A stretch of 64,000 nt of DNA from Chitinophaga agri (GTDB lineage Bacteria; Bacteroidota; Bacteroidia; Chitinophagales; Chitinophagaceae). The stretch lies in the NCBI RefSeq assembly GCF_010093065.1, contig NZ_CP048113.1, forward strand, positions 806,001-870,000, in the 5' to 3' direction. Below are positions 1-9,322 of the stretch, one piece after another (positions within the stretch are counted from its first letter, which is position 1; each line of letters starts with the position of its first letter). The position numbers and the translations under genes are program-made. The notes beneath the pieces are model-generated. The model was not told the DNA's origin, searched no databases, and saw only the letters and a list, made by a program, of their open reading frames with translations.

Positions 1-1
1 T

Positions 2-3000
2 GATCAAAGCTTCTTGATCAATTATGGTACTGCAGGTACCTATACGATGCGTAGTAGTTTTGTGTTTAAAGGCGCTCACCGTGTAAACGTGAAGGTATTA
101 GGTGTTACTATTATAGAAGGTAATACAAATACAGCAGCAAGCAGGACTACAAATACTGTATCTACCGATATTTTATCTGCACTGTTGGTAACGAATGAGA
201 TGGAGGTACATCCGGTCTATAAATTATCCTGTATGGCAGATGCGGTTAAGAGTGTTAGCCAGAATATCGACAGCGTGATTAAGACAGGTGAGTTGGAAGT
301 TAACTGGCCTGTAATGACAGGTGCAGATGTGTATGATCTGGAGTGGGCATATATTGATCAAAGCGCCTTATCTGATGGTCGTTATGGAGATCCTTCTAAT
401 CCATCTGCTACATTGATATTTGAGAACAATACTACCCGTGTTACGATATCTGCTAATAGCTACAGCATACCATTATTGTACGATGCTCCTGGTACACTTT
501 ATTATCGTGTCAGAGGAGTGCAGGAGAAGGCAGGTTATCGGCGTATAGAGACGGACTGGAGTTCCAATACTTCCAATGGCCTCGGAGTTTATCAATATGG
601 TGGACATGAACCCAATCTTAACTGGCAGTCCTCTATATCCTTTTCCGAAGATGGAAAGCGTAAGGTGACAGTTAGCTATTATGATGGTAGTTTAAAGAAC
701 CGCCAGATAGTGACTAAAGATAACACAACGAATACGATAATTGCTGCAGAGACTTTATATGATTATCAGGGACGGCCTACCATACAGGTAATGCCCGCAC
801 CAACATTAAATAAAATACTGAGTTACGCCCATAATCTGAACGCAGCCTTAAACGGTGCAGAGTATGACAAAGACCAGTATGATGTACTCGCCAGTCCGGA
901 GAGTTATCTGAATGCCTCTGCAGCACAGATGAGCAGTCAGTCAGGCGCTAATCAATATTACTCGCCGAATAATCCTGAGAAAAGTATTGGGTATAACCAA
1001 TACATTCCTGATGCGGACGGTTATGCGTTTTCAGAAATTGAGTATACCGCTGATAATACAGGACGTATTTCGCGTCAGGGAGAGATAGGTAGGACCTTTA
1101 AGCTAGGTAGTGGTCATGAGACAAAGTACAGCTATAATACTCCTACTAAGAATGAACTATATGCGCTGTTTGGTACAGAGGTGGGTGATGTGACACACTA
1201 TTTTAAAAATACAGTAACTGATGGTAATGGTCAGACGACTGTTACCTATTTGGATATGCATAACCGGACTATTGCTACCGCATTAGCTGGTGTGCCGGAG
1301 AATGGTGGTTTAGAGAATTTATCTTCTTTAAATAGCATTGTAGTAACAGATACAGTATCGGGTGCAGAGAACGCCATCATAGAAGGTAACCGGATAACCA
1401 GTCGTAAGGAACATTTCGCTACGCAGGGAGATAGTGTCAGATTTGTTTATGAGCTGACTCCACCGGTCTTACAAAAACAGAACTGCAAGGATACAGCTAT
1501 CTGCTACACTGGTATGTATGATCTGGAGATCCGTATCACAGATGATGTATTTAGCCAGCACCTGCCAGGTGGCAAACCAGTGGATACTGTGTTACGGGCT
1601 AAGCTGGACACAATCAGTGTAGACTGTGATCAGCCTGTTAAACCGATCCGTTTAGCATTCAGTCTCTGGCTGGATAAGGGTAGCTATACTTTTACGAAGA
1701 CATTAACGATCAGTCAGGCTGCGATGGATTACTATCGTGATAGCGTGTTCCTGAAAAGTAATGTATGTAAGAGCTATGAGCAGATCCTGGAAGAACAAAA
1801 GGCGATACAACGTACGATCCCATGTGAGCCTGACTGTGCGAGCTGTCTGGCGGGTATCGGCCTCTGGGAAGAGTACCGTATCCGTTATATGACTGATAAT
1901 GGTTACGTAGGTGATAGTGTCAACTACCGCGCAGAAGCATGGGCATCGTATAATGAAGCGTTGGCAACCTGTAACGAGTTATGTGGTAAAGGTACGGAGA
2001 CAGACGCGATGCGTCAGGCGATGCTGCTGGACATGTCCGCTCCTGGCGGTCAGTATGCGCTGCCACGTGATACGGCGAACAGGTATTCTATCTTCTATCT
2101 TGACATGAAGGATACGACGTATAACTATGCAGATACATCTATCCACTATCTGAACGAGATCGGCGAGCGTGACATGGTGTATGATATAGCCGGTGGTCAG
2201 TATGTGTTACCGCAGAAATTAGGTCCTGCGGAGTTTGCGGCAGCTTTCAAGTCTTCGTGGGCGGAGGCATTACTGCCGTTGCATCCGGAGTATTGCAAGC
2301 TGTTGACTAAAAATGGCTACCGCCTTAGTGAGGAATGGGATATGGCGTTTGAAAAGGTAGAAACCTATCAGGAGGCGCGGGATGCCGGTTATCTGAACCC
2401 GCAGGGGATGAGTAATAGAAATTTCCCTATTAATAAGAAGGATCCCTTAGATAATACAACCTTAACGGGCAAGCTGATTAGTCAGTTGGAGCATTTTAAC
2501 GGTGGTAGTTATGATATGTGGCGTGTGGCGGTAGCGTCAGTGAAATGTGACGAATCCGGAGCTGGTTGTATCAACAGTTATAGTTCACCAGAGGATGCGT
2601 TTAATTCGGCTAAATTATGCGAAGGCGATCTGAACATGGCATGGCGTAGTTTCCGGAGCATGTACCTTGGTGCTAAACGTACGGTAATAGATGACTACCT
2701 GAAGAGTCTGAATTGTGGCGCGAGTGCAAAAGAGCTATTGGACTCAGGTAAGGTATTACGCTTTACGTCCAGTACCGACCAGCTGGCGAATGCAGGCCTG
2801 GGTGCATCATCGGCTTATCTGAAAGATAAGAATGCCGCAGAGACGGCGTCAAGGACGCTCTCAGACAGTGCGTACACCGCCAACTGTACTGCGTACGTAT
2901 CTTATTGGGTACAACAGTTATCTGGTTGTTATGATACAACGGCTATTAAAACTGATATTATCCCCAAACTGTTAGCGGTTTGTAAGGAAGGTTCAGATGT

Positions 3001-3028
3001 GGACCATCCCGCGGCTCCAGTTCTGTAA
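2..3028 (+). CDS. RHS/YD-repeat surface protein, N-terminal part (5' truncated, ends at a frameshift)
   Basis: The reading frame is open from the first complete codon of the window, so the true start lies upstream. The early part has a fibronectin-like stretch (ELEVNWPVMTGADVYDLEW). It is followed by the region typical of large Bacteroidota RHS proteins before their YD repeats (DYQGRPTIQVMPAPT; GQTTVTYLDMHNR) and by a Cys-rich part (CEPDCASC, CKSYEQIL). The frame closes at TAA 3026-3028 with a short unrelated tail after GSDVDHP. The next frame continues with in-family sequence (RGSSSVRPGSTNAYRSF), so this is probably the first part of a single protein whose remainder starts near 3010. RHS proteins are exported, form a shell, and carry variable C-terminal effector domains. 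The family call is secure. Whether the break is real or a sequencing error is open. Confidence 0.8.
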   Translation, partial: DQSFLINYGTAGTYTMRSSFVFKGAHRVNVKVLGVTIIEGNTNTAASRTTNTVSTDILSALLVTNEMEVHPVYKLSCMADAVKSVSQNIDSVIKTGELEVNWPVMTGADVYDLEWAYIDQSALSDGRYGDPSNPSATLIFENNTTRVTISANSYSIPLLYDAPGTLYYRVRGVQEKAGYRRIETDWSSNTSNGLGVYQYGGHEPNLNWQSSISFSEDGKRKVTVSYYDGSLKNRQIVTKDNTTNTIIAAETLYDYQGRPTIQVMPAPTLNKILSYAHNLNAALNGAEYDKDQYDVLASPESYLNASAAQMSSQSGANQYYSPNNPEKSIGYNQYIPDADGYAFSEIEYTADNTGRISRQGEIGRTFKLGSGHETKYSYNTPTKNELYALFGTEVGDVTHYFKNTVTDGNGQTTVTYLDMHNRTIATALAGVPENGGLENLSSLNSIVVTDTVSGAENAIIEGNRITSRKEHFATQGDSVRFVYELTPPVLQKQNCKDTAICYTGMYDLEIRITDDVFSQHLPGGKPVDTVLRAKLDTISVDCDQPVKPIRLAFSLWLDKGSYTFTKTLTISQAAMDYYRDSVFLKSNVCKSYEQILEEQKAIQRTIPCEPDCASCLAGIGLWEEYRIRYMTDNGYVGDSVNYRAEAWASYNEALATCNELCGKGTETDAMRQAMLLDMSAPGGQYALPRDTANRYSIFYLDMKDTTYNYADTSIHYLNEIGERDMVYDIAGGQYVLPQKLGPAEFAAAFKSSWAEALLPLHPEYCKLLTKNGYRLSEEWDMAFEKVETYQEARDAGYLNPQGMSNRNFPINKKDPLDNTTLTGKLISQLEHFNGGSYDMWRVAVASVKCDESGAGCINSYSSPEDAFNSAKLCEGDLNMAWRSFRSMYLGAKRTVIDDYLKSLNCGASAKELLDSGKVLRFTSSTDQLANAGLGASSAYLKDKNAAETASRTLSDSAYTANCTAYVSYWVQQLSGCYDTTAIKTDIIPKLLAVCKEGSDVDHPAAPVL

Positions 3029-3066
3029 GGCCTGGTAGCACTAATGCTTACCGTAGTTTCGAGGAA

Positions 3067-6000
3067 GTGATAGATGAGTATAATCGTCTGCGAGGTAGAA
3101 GTAAAGACCTGGTGTGTAATGCGGATGTGATCACGATGCCGAAACCCTATGACCGTCAGGTAAGTTATGGAGATCAGCCGACGTATGCGCCACCAACTGA
3201 TTGTCAGTGTGATAAGATATCCGAGCTGAAGCAGGAGTACGCGGCGATGAAGCATAGTGGGGAGACGTTTTCAGCTTATATCAGTCGCAAACGAGGTGTA
3301 AGTATCAGTCAGGACGACCTGGAAGCGCTGGCGACGGCGTGTAACAATCGCAACAGCAGCTGTAACTGGTTGCCGAAGCAACTGGTATTACCATCAATCT
3401 TCCAGTGTAATGTAGCGCCGGCGTGTGCGACATGTGAAGAGGTAACGCGTTTATATATCTCCTTTAAAACGAGTTATGGTATTACGCCAGAGATGAAGGA
3501 AGAAGACAGTGTGCAGGATAAGAAGAATGCATTATTTGCAGCGTATATGAACAACCGCCTTGGCTTTGCGAAGCAGGCGTGGGAATACCTGTCGTTTATC
3601 AATGACAGCTGTAAACAGCCTTCAGGTAATGTTGTACAGGTATGTAAGCCCGGATCACTGAAGGGTAATCCTCAGGTAAGCACGTATTCGAATGGATCAG
3701 TAGATGAGATCAATGATATCGTTCGTAGCCGTGATGGCGGTTACTTACTGGCTGGTTGGACAAGAGGTTGCAGTAATGGTGAGGAGGATGCGTACCTGAT
3801 CAAAACGGATAGTACGGGAGCATTATTGTGGTCAAAGACCTATGGCGCAGAGAATCATGAAGAGATCAAACGTATCCGTCAGACGCGTGATGGCGGCTAT
3901 ATCGGTATCGGCTCTACAAACTCGTATTGTTATGATAATGGTGCTATCTTATTAGTGAAGTTTGACAGTGCAGGTGTGATCCAGTGGAATAAGGCGTTGG
4001 ATCTGGGTAGTAATGGTTACACCGGTAAGGGTACTGATGTGATCGAGACGCTTGATAGTAATTATGCATTTGCAGGTCAGGGCCTTCCATCGAAATGGAT
4101 CATGGGAGTCGTTACAGGTGAAGGTGAACTGAAGTGGAGCAAGGTATTGTCATCCAGTGACCGTAAGGAGCAGATGAATATAGTGGAGAATGGAGACACT
4201 TTGGTAGCCGGAACGGCGATAGCTATAGGTAGTGGTAAATATGATGCCGCAATATTGAAGTTCAGCAAGGTAGATGGTAATCTGCTGGAACAGAGTGGTT
4301 ACAGTGCTGATAACAGCGATCATATCCCGGGTAGTATCCTGAAGACAGCCATGGGTTATAAGTTGGTTGGTCTGAATAGTGCGACGTTGGTTGATATTAG
4401 TAGTACAGGTTCTATTGTATCTGCGAGAAAGGCAGCGGCACCAGGTAGCATTATAGCTGGCTCAGTGACGGCGACAGGAACCAGGGATGGTAGCTTGTTG
4501 TTATCACAGTCCGTATCAGGTAGTACTGGTGGTGCATACTGGCAGAAGATAGGTATCAATAATGGTGTATTATGGAGTAGTCATGTAGGTGTAAGTGGCC
4601 AGGAGTATCTTCGCCACATTGTTTCCAATACTGACGGTACGATGGCCGGCGGTGGTGTAATGGATGGCAAAGCAATGCTGATGCTGGCGAATGCGAGTGG
4701 TAAGACAGGATGTAAGGACAGTAGTGAAATAATTAATAGTGTAGATATTCTAACCTCTACGTTGCGCAAATCACTGCCAGCACAAACCATTACCGATCTG
4801 AATCCGAACTTACTGAGTGCGGTAGCATTAAATGAGAAGAACTGTTCGCCAATAAGAAATATGAGCAGTTGTCCGGGCATGGATAGTTGTTATACAGTGT
4901 ATGATCTGCCGTTACTGTGTGGTAACATGGGCGTATTCCCGACGGTACCGTTGGATGAGTCAACAGCCTGTTCCGATAGTACTTTCTTTGCGGAGAGTGC
5001 AGCGATGACCATTTATAAGGCTTACACAGACTCCGTGAAGAACGACTTTAATGAGAAATATCTTGCTACTGCCCTACAGGCAGCATCGTTAGAGAAATTC
5101 GCAGTGACGTATGCAACAAGTGAGTATCATTATACATTGTTTTATTACGATCAGGCCGGCAATCTGGTGAAGACGGTGCCGCCAGCGGGTGTAGTCAGAA
5201 ATCTGCGTCAAAGCTGGGCGGATAGTGTGACGGTGGCAAAGGCAACAAATCAGCAATTAGTTCCGCCACACACACTGGCAACAGAATACAGATATAATTC
5301 ACTCGATAAAGTGGTAGTCCAGAGAACACCGGATGCTGGCAGTAGTAAGTTTTGGTATGATAGATTGGGTCGTCTCGTAACTGCTCAGAATTCGAAGCAG
5401 CAGCCTATGCAACATTATGGCTACACGACCTATGATCCTTTAGGTCGGATAACAGAAGTGGGTGAGATCAGCAGTAGTACGTTCATGAGAAATACACTTA
5501 GCCGTAGTGTAGATAGCTTACAGTCCTGGTTTACTGAAGGCAGTAATAGTCGTACACAGATTATACATACATTCTATGACAAACCTAATGACTTCCTGGC
5601 ATCAGGCATGATTTCTCAACAGAATTTGAGGAACCGTATTTCCTGGACAGCATTGTATAATGCTGCTGCAGAACAACTGTCGGGGAATTATGTTACCGGA
5701 ACCCTTTATAGTTATGATATCGCTGGAAATGTGGATACTCTGGTGCAGGATTATAAGAGCAGTATTCTGAGAGATCTTGGAAACCGCTGGAAAAAAGTGG
5801 TATATAGATATGATCTCATCAGTGGTAAGGTAAATCATGTAGCTTATCAGCCAGGCTTTTCAGATGCGATCTATCATCGTTACAGTTACGATGCTGAGAA
5901 TAGAATGACCAATGTGGAGACAAGTACAGATAGTATCTATTGGGAGAATGATGCTTTTTACCAGTATTATAAGCATGGTTTGCTGGCACGTACCGTATTA

Positions 6001-8013
6001 GGGCAGCAATCAGTACAGGGAATAGACTATGCTTATACATTACAGGGTTGGTTGAAAGGAATTAACAGTACAACGGTAGACGGTGAATTTGATATGGGGC
6101 ATGACGGTAGTTCAGTAGCAAAGGATGTGTATGGACTTGCTTTGCATTACTATGGAGATAAAGACTATCAGCCGGTTAGCGATAACCGCCCTTTCGCTTC
6201 TTCGACAGGAGCAGGCTTTAGTCCGTTATATAATAGCAATATTGCTGCAATCAGTCAATTTATTCCATCTTTAGGAATACCATTGCAGTATAGGTATAAC
6301 TACGATGTTTTGAACAGGTTAAAAGGTATGGTCGCCTATAAGGGACTAGATGCTGTTAGCAATGTCTGGAATGCGATCGAATTGCCAGACTTCAGAGAGC
6401 ATGTGACTTATGATGAGAATGGTAATATCCTGACATATGGTCGAAAAGGGAATAACACATTCGCGAATAAGCCGCTGGAGATGGATAACCTTACTTATCA
6501 TTACAAAACGGGTTCAAATAAGCTGGATTTTGTCCATGATAGTGTAGATCCTGCTTATTATGATGTCGATATTGATGGCCAGAATGCCGGCAACTATAAT
6601 TATGATAGTCTTGGTAACCTGGTGGGAGATGTTGAAGGGAGAATTACAGATGTACAGTGGACAATCTATGGTAAAATCGCCAGTATAACTAAAGCTGATG
6701 GCGCCGTTATCAGGTATACCTATGACGCCGGAGGAAACAGGGTAAGCAAACAGGTAGGAGACATTTATACATGGTATGTAAGAGATGCTACAGGTAATGT
6801 GATGGCAGTTTATACGCAGGGAGACAAAGGAATAAACGGCGGAAAACTAACTAGGACCGAGTCCCACCTGTATGGATCTGGTCGTTTAGGTATTAATATA
6901 CTGAGAATCAATGTTGAAGATAATAGTAGTTTGAATACTGATTTAGTGAATGGATTAGGTTTGGGATTTTATACTAATTTCATAAGAGGTCAAAAAGTCT
7001 TTGAATTAACCAATCATTTGGGTAATGTACTCGTGACGATAGGAGACCGGAAATGGTTGAAGGATGGGGAATATGTGGCAAGTGTAGCATCGGCGCAGGA
7101 GTACTATCCATTTGGGATGCAGATGGTAGGAAGAGGAATAGCAAGCGCTGGTGGATACCGTTATGGTTTTAATGCGCAGGAGAAAAGTGATGAGATTATG
7201 GAACAGGGGAATAGCTATACTGCGTTACATTGGGAGTATGATCCGAGGATAGGCAGGAGATGGAATGTTGATCCGAAAACAGATGTATCGATTAGTTCTT
7301 TTGCGACTTTTGCAAACAATCCTATCTTATTAACAGATCCCTTTGGTGATGTCGTTAGATTGAAGCGAGAGGACGGGGTTACGAACAAGGAGTTTAGACA
7401 GATGAAAAAGAATATAAAGGAGTTACGTAAACATTCAGATTCATTTAGCCAAATGTATAATGATTTGGATAGCCGCAAGGAAACTTACTATTATACTGCA
7501 ACGAATGCAGATGGTGGTAAAACTCCGGATGGAGGTGACGAAATAAAAATTGGCGTTCATTTTAAGTTTAATTCGCCTGCTAATGGAGAAGAGTCCCAAC
7601 ATTATGCACTTCTTGGAATGATAGCACATGAAACAGGGCATAAAATAAGAGAACTATATCATTTAGATCCTCCGGCGGCGACTCTTAATCCTGATGCTTA
7701 TAAAGAGAAGGGCAATTCATTATATAATGCTTATAATGTGGCATATCAAAAACAACATGAGGTTTCTGAATTGGGAGCACAGTTTATTGAGAATGTTGTT
7801 CGAGGTGAGTTGAAACGAAGTAATCACAATGATATTAAGTTACATCGATACTATTCACCAGGTTTTGAATTGGACTATAAAATCGATCCTAAAAAAGGAG
7901 TGATAACATCTGTTAAAATAGGGAAGGACTATGATTTATTTAAAAAGTATCCCCCTGAATATTTTCAGAATAGAATCAAACTTTATGAAGTACTTGGCAT
8001 TATTTCTCATTAG
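3067..8013 (+). CDS. RHS repeat protein, C-terminal part, with RHS core and HETGH metallopeptidase-like toxin tip
   Basis: The listed start is a GTG, but in-family sequence continues upstream in this frame to about 3010, so it is better read as the continuation of the preceding ORF after a one-base loss. Residues about 195-550 are delta-60/beta-propeller-like repeats (SRDGGYLLAGWT, TRDGGYIGIGST). YD repeats follow (FWYDRLGRLVTAQN, YTYDAGGNRVSKQ). The RHS-associated core follows (YYPFGMQM, YRYGFNAQEKSDEI, LHWEYDPRIGRRWNVDPK) and ends at DPFGD near residue 1425. The last roughly 220 residues are a separate domain with HETGH at residues 1521-1525 and a downstream HEVSELGAQF that could give a third, glutamate, zinc ligand. 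This is the layout of a polymorphic toxin with a zinc-peptidase tip. The tip is visibly more AT-rich than the body, as expected for a swapped module. Toxicity is inferred. Confidence 0.85.
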   Translation: MIDEYNRLRGRSKDLVCNADVITMPKPYDRQVSYGDQPTYAPPTDCQCDKISELKQEYAAMKHSGETFSAYISRKRGVSISQDDLEALATACNNRNSSCNWLPKQLVLPSIFQCNVAPACATCEEVTRLYISFKTSYGITPEMKEEDSVQDKKNALFAAYMNNRLGFAKQAWEYLSFINDSCKQPSGNVVQVCKPGSLKGNPQVSTYSNGSVDEINDIVRSRDGGYLLAGWTRGCSNGEEDAYLIKTDSTGALLWSKTYGAENHEEIKRIRQTRDGGYIGIGSTNSYCYDNGAILLVKFDSAGVIQWNKALDLGSNGYTGKGTDVIETLDSNYAFAGQGLPSKWIMGVVTGEGELKWSKVLSSSDRKEQMNIVENGDTLVAGTAIAIGSGKYDAAILKFSKVDGNLLEQSGYSADNSDHIPGSILKTAMGYKLVGLNSATLVDISSTGSIVSARKAAAPGSIIAGSVTATGTRDGSLLLSQSVSGSTGGAYWQKIGINNGVLWSSHVGVSGQEYLRHIVSNTDGTMAGGGVMDGKAMLMLANASGKTGCKDSSEIINSVDILTSTLRKSLPAQTITDLNPNLLSAVALNEKNCSPIRNMSSCPGMDSCYTVYDLPLLCGNMGVFPTVPLDESTACSDSTFFAESAAMTIYKAYTDSVKNDFNEKYLATALQAASLEKFAVTYATSEYHYTLFYYDQAGNLVKTVPPAGVVRNLRQSWADSVTVAKATNQQLVPPHTLATEYRYNSLDKVVVQRTPDAGSSKFWYDRLGRLVTAQNSKQQPMQHYGYTTYDPLGRITEVGEISSSTFMRNTLSRSVDSLQSWFTEGSNSRTQIIHTFYDKPNDFLASGMISQQNLRNRISWTALYNAAAEQLSGNYVTGTLYSYDIAGNVDTLVQDYKSSILRDLGNRWKKVVYRYDLISGKVNHVAYQPGFSDAIYHRYSYDAENRMTNVETSTDSIYWENDAFYQYYKHGLLARTVLGQQSVQGIDYAYTLQGWLKGINSTTVDGEFDMGHDGSSVAKDVYGLALHYYGDKDYQPVSDNRPFASSTGAGFSPLYNSNIAAISQFIPSLGIPLQYRYNYDVLNRLKGMVAYKGLDAVSNVWNAIELPDFREHVTYDENGNILTYGRKGNNTFANKPLEMDNLTYHYKTGSNKLDFVHDSVDPAYYDVDIDGQNAGNYNYDSLGNLVGDVEGRITDVQWTIYGKIASITKADGAVIRYTYDAGGNRVSKQVGDIYTWYVRDATGNVMAVYTQGDKGINGGKLTRTESHLYGSGRLGINILRINVEDNSSLNTDLVNGLGLGFYTNFIRGQKVFELTNHLGNVLVTIGDRKWLKDGEYVASVASAQEYYPFGMQMVGRGIASAGGYRYGFNAQEKSDEIMEQGNSYTALHWEYDPRIGRRWNVDPKTDVSISSFATFANNPILLTDPFGDVVRLKREDGVTNKEFRQMKKNIKELRKHSDSFSQMYNDLDSRKETYYYTATNADGGKTPDGGDEIKIGVHFKFNSPANGEESQHYALLGMIAHETGHKIRELYHLDPPAATLNPDAYKEKGNSLYNAYNVAYQKQHEVSELGAQFIENVVRGELKRSNHNDIKLHRYYSPGFELDYKIDPKKGVITSVKIGKDYDLFKKYPPEYFQNRIKLYEVLGIISH

Positions 8014-8524
8014 TATGATATTAAAAGTAAATGGTGCAGTTGCGCAGGATTGTACTATTTTTATTGATTCATCTGAAGTGAGATCATCCTATTTTAATAC
8101 TGACTACATTGACAAACAGGATGATTTTTCCATAACGTTAGCTACTATTTCAGGTAGTCAGTATTCTTTTTTTAAATTGTTCAGAAATAAAGAGAATTAT
8201 TATGTAGAATATGGGATTAAGGGGCAGCCAACATCGTTATATAAAGTTGATTCGGTGATGCCGATACTAGATACATGTCAGATAAATAACCTGGATTATT
8301 ACATATTATCCCGAAAATTGGTATTTCATTATTATGACATGATGATTATTAGGCGGGGGAGTCAATATCTGCAGATAATCCCCACGGGATCAACTATATT
8401 TGATAATAGAGAGTGTATCATCGAATGTGATAAAACTATAGGCTTTTTGTTTCTTGAGTTTGAAAAGGTATATAAAGCGCATTTAGGAAGAAAAAAAAAG
8501 AAGTCGAATGAAATTGCTGATTAA
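7985..8524 (+). CDS. Small secreted protein overlapping the RHS toxin end; candidate immunity protein
   Basis: This 179-residue protein starts at ATG 7985, inside the last 29 bases of the RHS gene and in another frame. The start was chosen because it begins a clear Sec signal peptide (MKYLALFLISMILKV, cleavage near AVAQ-DC). A longer frame from 7931 would place 18 extra residues before it. The mature part has no recognised family. It has a YYVEYG/FFKLFR beta-rich middle and a Lys-rich tail (GRKKKKSNE). The overlap with a toxin-tipped RHS gene, the matching AT-rich composition and the small size are typical of a cognate immunity gene. An extracytoplasmic location would suit a toxin acting in the periplasm. 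That role is inferred from position only. It could also be an unrelated secreted protein. Confidence 0.65.
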   Translation: MKYLALFLISMILKVNGAVAQDCTIFIDSSEVRSSYFNTDYIDKQDDFSITLATISGSQYSFFKLFRNKENYYVEYGIKGQPTSLYKVDSVMPILDTCQINNLDYYILSRKLVFHYYDMMIIRRGSQYLQIIPTGSTIFDNRECIIECDKTIGFLFLEFEKVYKAHLGRKKKKSNEIAD

Positions 8525-8640
8525 ATAACATTGATATCTTCGTTCCGGATTGAGAAAATGCAATTAGCACTGAATGTTCGTATCATTTCTCCCTATACGT
8601 TAGACGGCGTATTGACGTAAACAGGCGGTTTGCTTACACT

Positions 8641-8778
8641 TTAATACCACACAAATGCCTGTTCGGCGAGCTGTATATTGTTTGAAGTACCAGATTTTCC
8701 CGTTTTTTTATCTCCGCCCCCAAGATTCTGCAGTTCACGTACATGTTCTTGCAGTTCACGCACATTGTCTGAAGTCAC
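8641..8778 (-). CDS. Possible small ORF with two heptads (low confidence)
   Basis: A minus-strand frame opens at GTG 8778, with TAGGAG about nine bases upstream, and ends at TAA 8641. The 45-residue product has a duplicated helix (NVRELQEHVRELQNL) and then GGGDKKTGKSG. The duplication is visible in DNA as two copies of a TGCAGTTCACG-type 21-mer at 8730-8770. The same frame stays open upstream to 8889 without an ATG and reads a Cys-rich stretch (GCCFTCGDCCYN). It could be a peptide gene, the remnant of a coiled-coil protein, or chance. No family is recognised. Confidence 0.2.
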   Translation of the reverse strand: MTSDNVRELQEHVRELQNLGGGDKKTGKSGTSNNIQLAEQAFVWY

Positions 8779-8905
8779 CTTGATAATACTCCTAACATTG
8801 TAACAGCAATCACCACATGTAAAGCAGCAGCCGTAGATCCGCTGTTTTACCTGGTGAGCATGATTGCGTGTGCTTTTCGTCGCATCCTGCTATATGCATG
8901 ATATG

Positions 8906-8937
8906 CAGCACTTAGTCTATATTAAGACTAAGCGCTG
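8906..8937. repeat. Inverted repeat, 13-bp stem and 6-base loop
   Basis: CAGCACTTAGTCT (8906-8918) pairs with AGACTAAGCGCTG (8925-8937) apart from one position that would be G-U in RNA. There is no T-run after it, so it is not a classical terminator. Its role is unknown. Confidence 0.6.
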
Positions 8938-8995
8938 TGTATAAAAACACAGGTATGCACCGGGAGCATACACACAGTTCTTTGACATCTTTACC

Positions 8996-9037
8996 AGCCG
9001 GTAATAACCAGGTGAATGCATCTCCTGATAACCGGCT
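8996..9037. repeat. Inverted repeat in a possible leader before ORF 9070
   Basis: AGCCGGT at 8996-9002 pairs with ACCGGCT at 9031-9037. Inner pairing (CCAGG with CCTG) lengthens the stem. It lies just after TTCTTTGACATC and before the small ORF at 9070, so it could be a leader structure. No function can be assigned. Confidence 0.45.
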
Positions 9038-9069
9038 TGTAATAACGGATTATTATTAACTAACTATTC

Positions 9070-9222
9070 ATGACGTCATCTACGTCATTGTTAGCTTCAT
9101 TGGAAAATGCGCTGATATCGGGAGGGAATTGTCCAGCGGCATGCACCATCATCATACCTGCATCTGCGTGTCTGCAGACATACGGATGCAGGCTTAATGA
9201 TGGCATGATAATGGCACAATAA
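9070..9222 (+). CDS. Possible 50-residue Cys-containing peptide with double-glycine site (RiPP-precursor-like)
   Basis: ATG 9070 to TAA 9220-9222 encodes a peptide starting MTSSTSLLASLENALISGG. It continues with a short segment carrying four cysteines (NCPAACT, SACLQT, YGCRL). A leader ending in GG followed by a Cys-rich core resembles ribosomally made peptide precursors cut by C39 peptidases. No maturation or export gene is next to it, and the downstream genes (sulfotransferase, APS kinase) are on the other strand. Most of the Cys part coincides with a long imperfect hairpin (about 9143-9207). The ORF may therefore be a by-product of an inverted repeat. Confidence 0.28.
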   Translation: MTSSTSLLASLENALISGGNCPAACTIIIPASACLQTYGCRLNDGMIMAQ

Positions 9223-9322
9223 TGATGAAATTGCACCCAATCAGCTGTTTAGTATGTTCGCTTATATAAAATTATAATAATCTCATTTACAATAATTAAT
9301 AAGGTATTATTTCATATGTTAC

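Larger units (their letters stand above)
8525..9322. other. Hairpin-rich intergenic region without a confirmed gene
   Basis: About 800 bases separate the RHS-associated gene from the 3' end of the sulfotransferase gene. The region holds two doubtful small ORFs (8641-8778 minus, 9070-9222 plus). It also holds a near-perfect 13-bp stem at 8906-8918/8925-8937, an AGCCGGT/ACCGGCT stem at 8996-9037, and a long imperfect stem at about 9143-9207. None has a U-tract typical of a terminator. The density of inverted repeats suggests structured RNA or mobile-element debris, but no transposase remnant was recognised. Confidence 0.6.

Noticed and set aside
2929..3255. Minus-strand ORF across the RHS frameshift
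   Set aside because: It has no family features, and in-family RHS sequence lies on the plus strand on both sides of the break.
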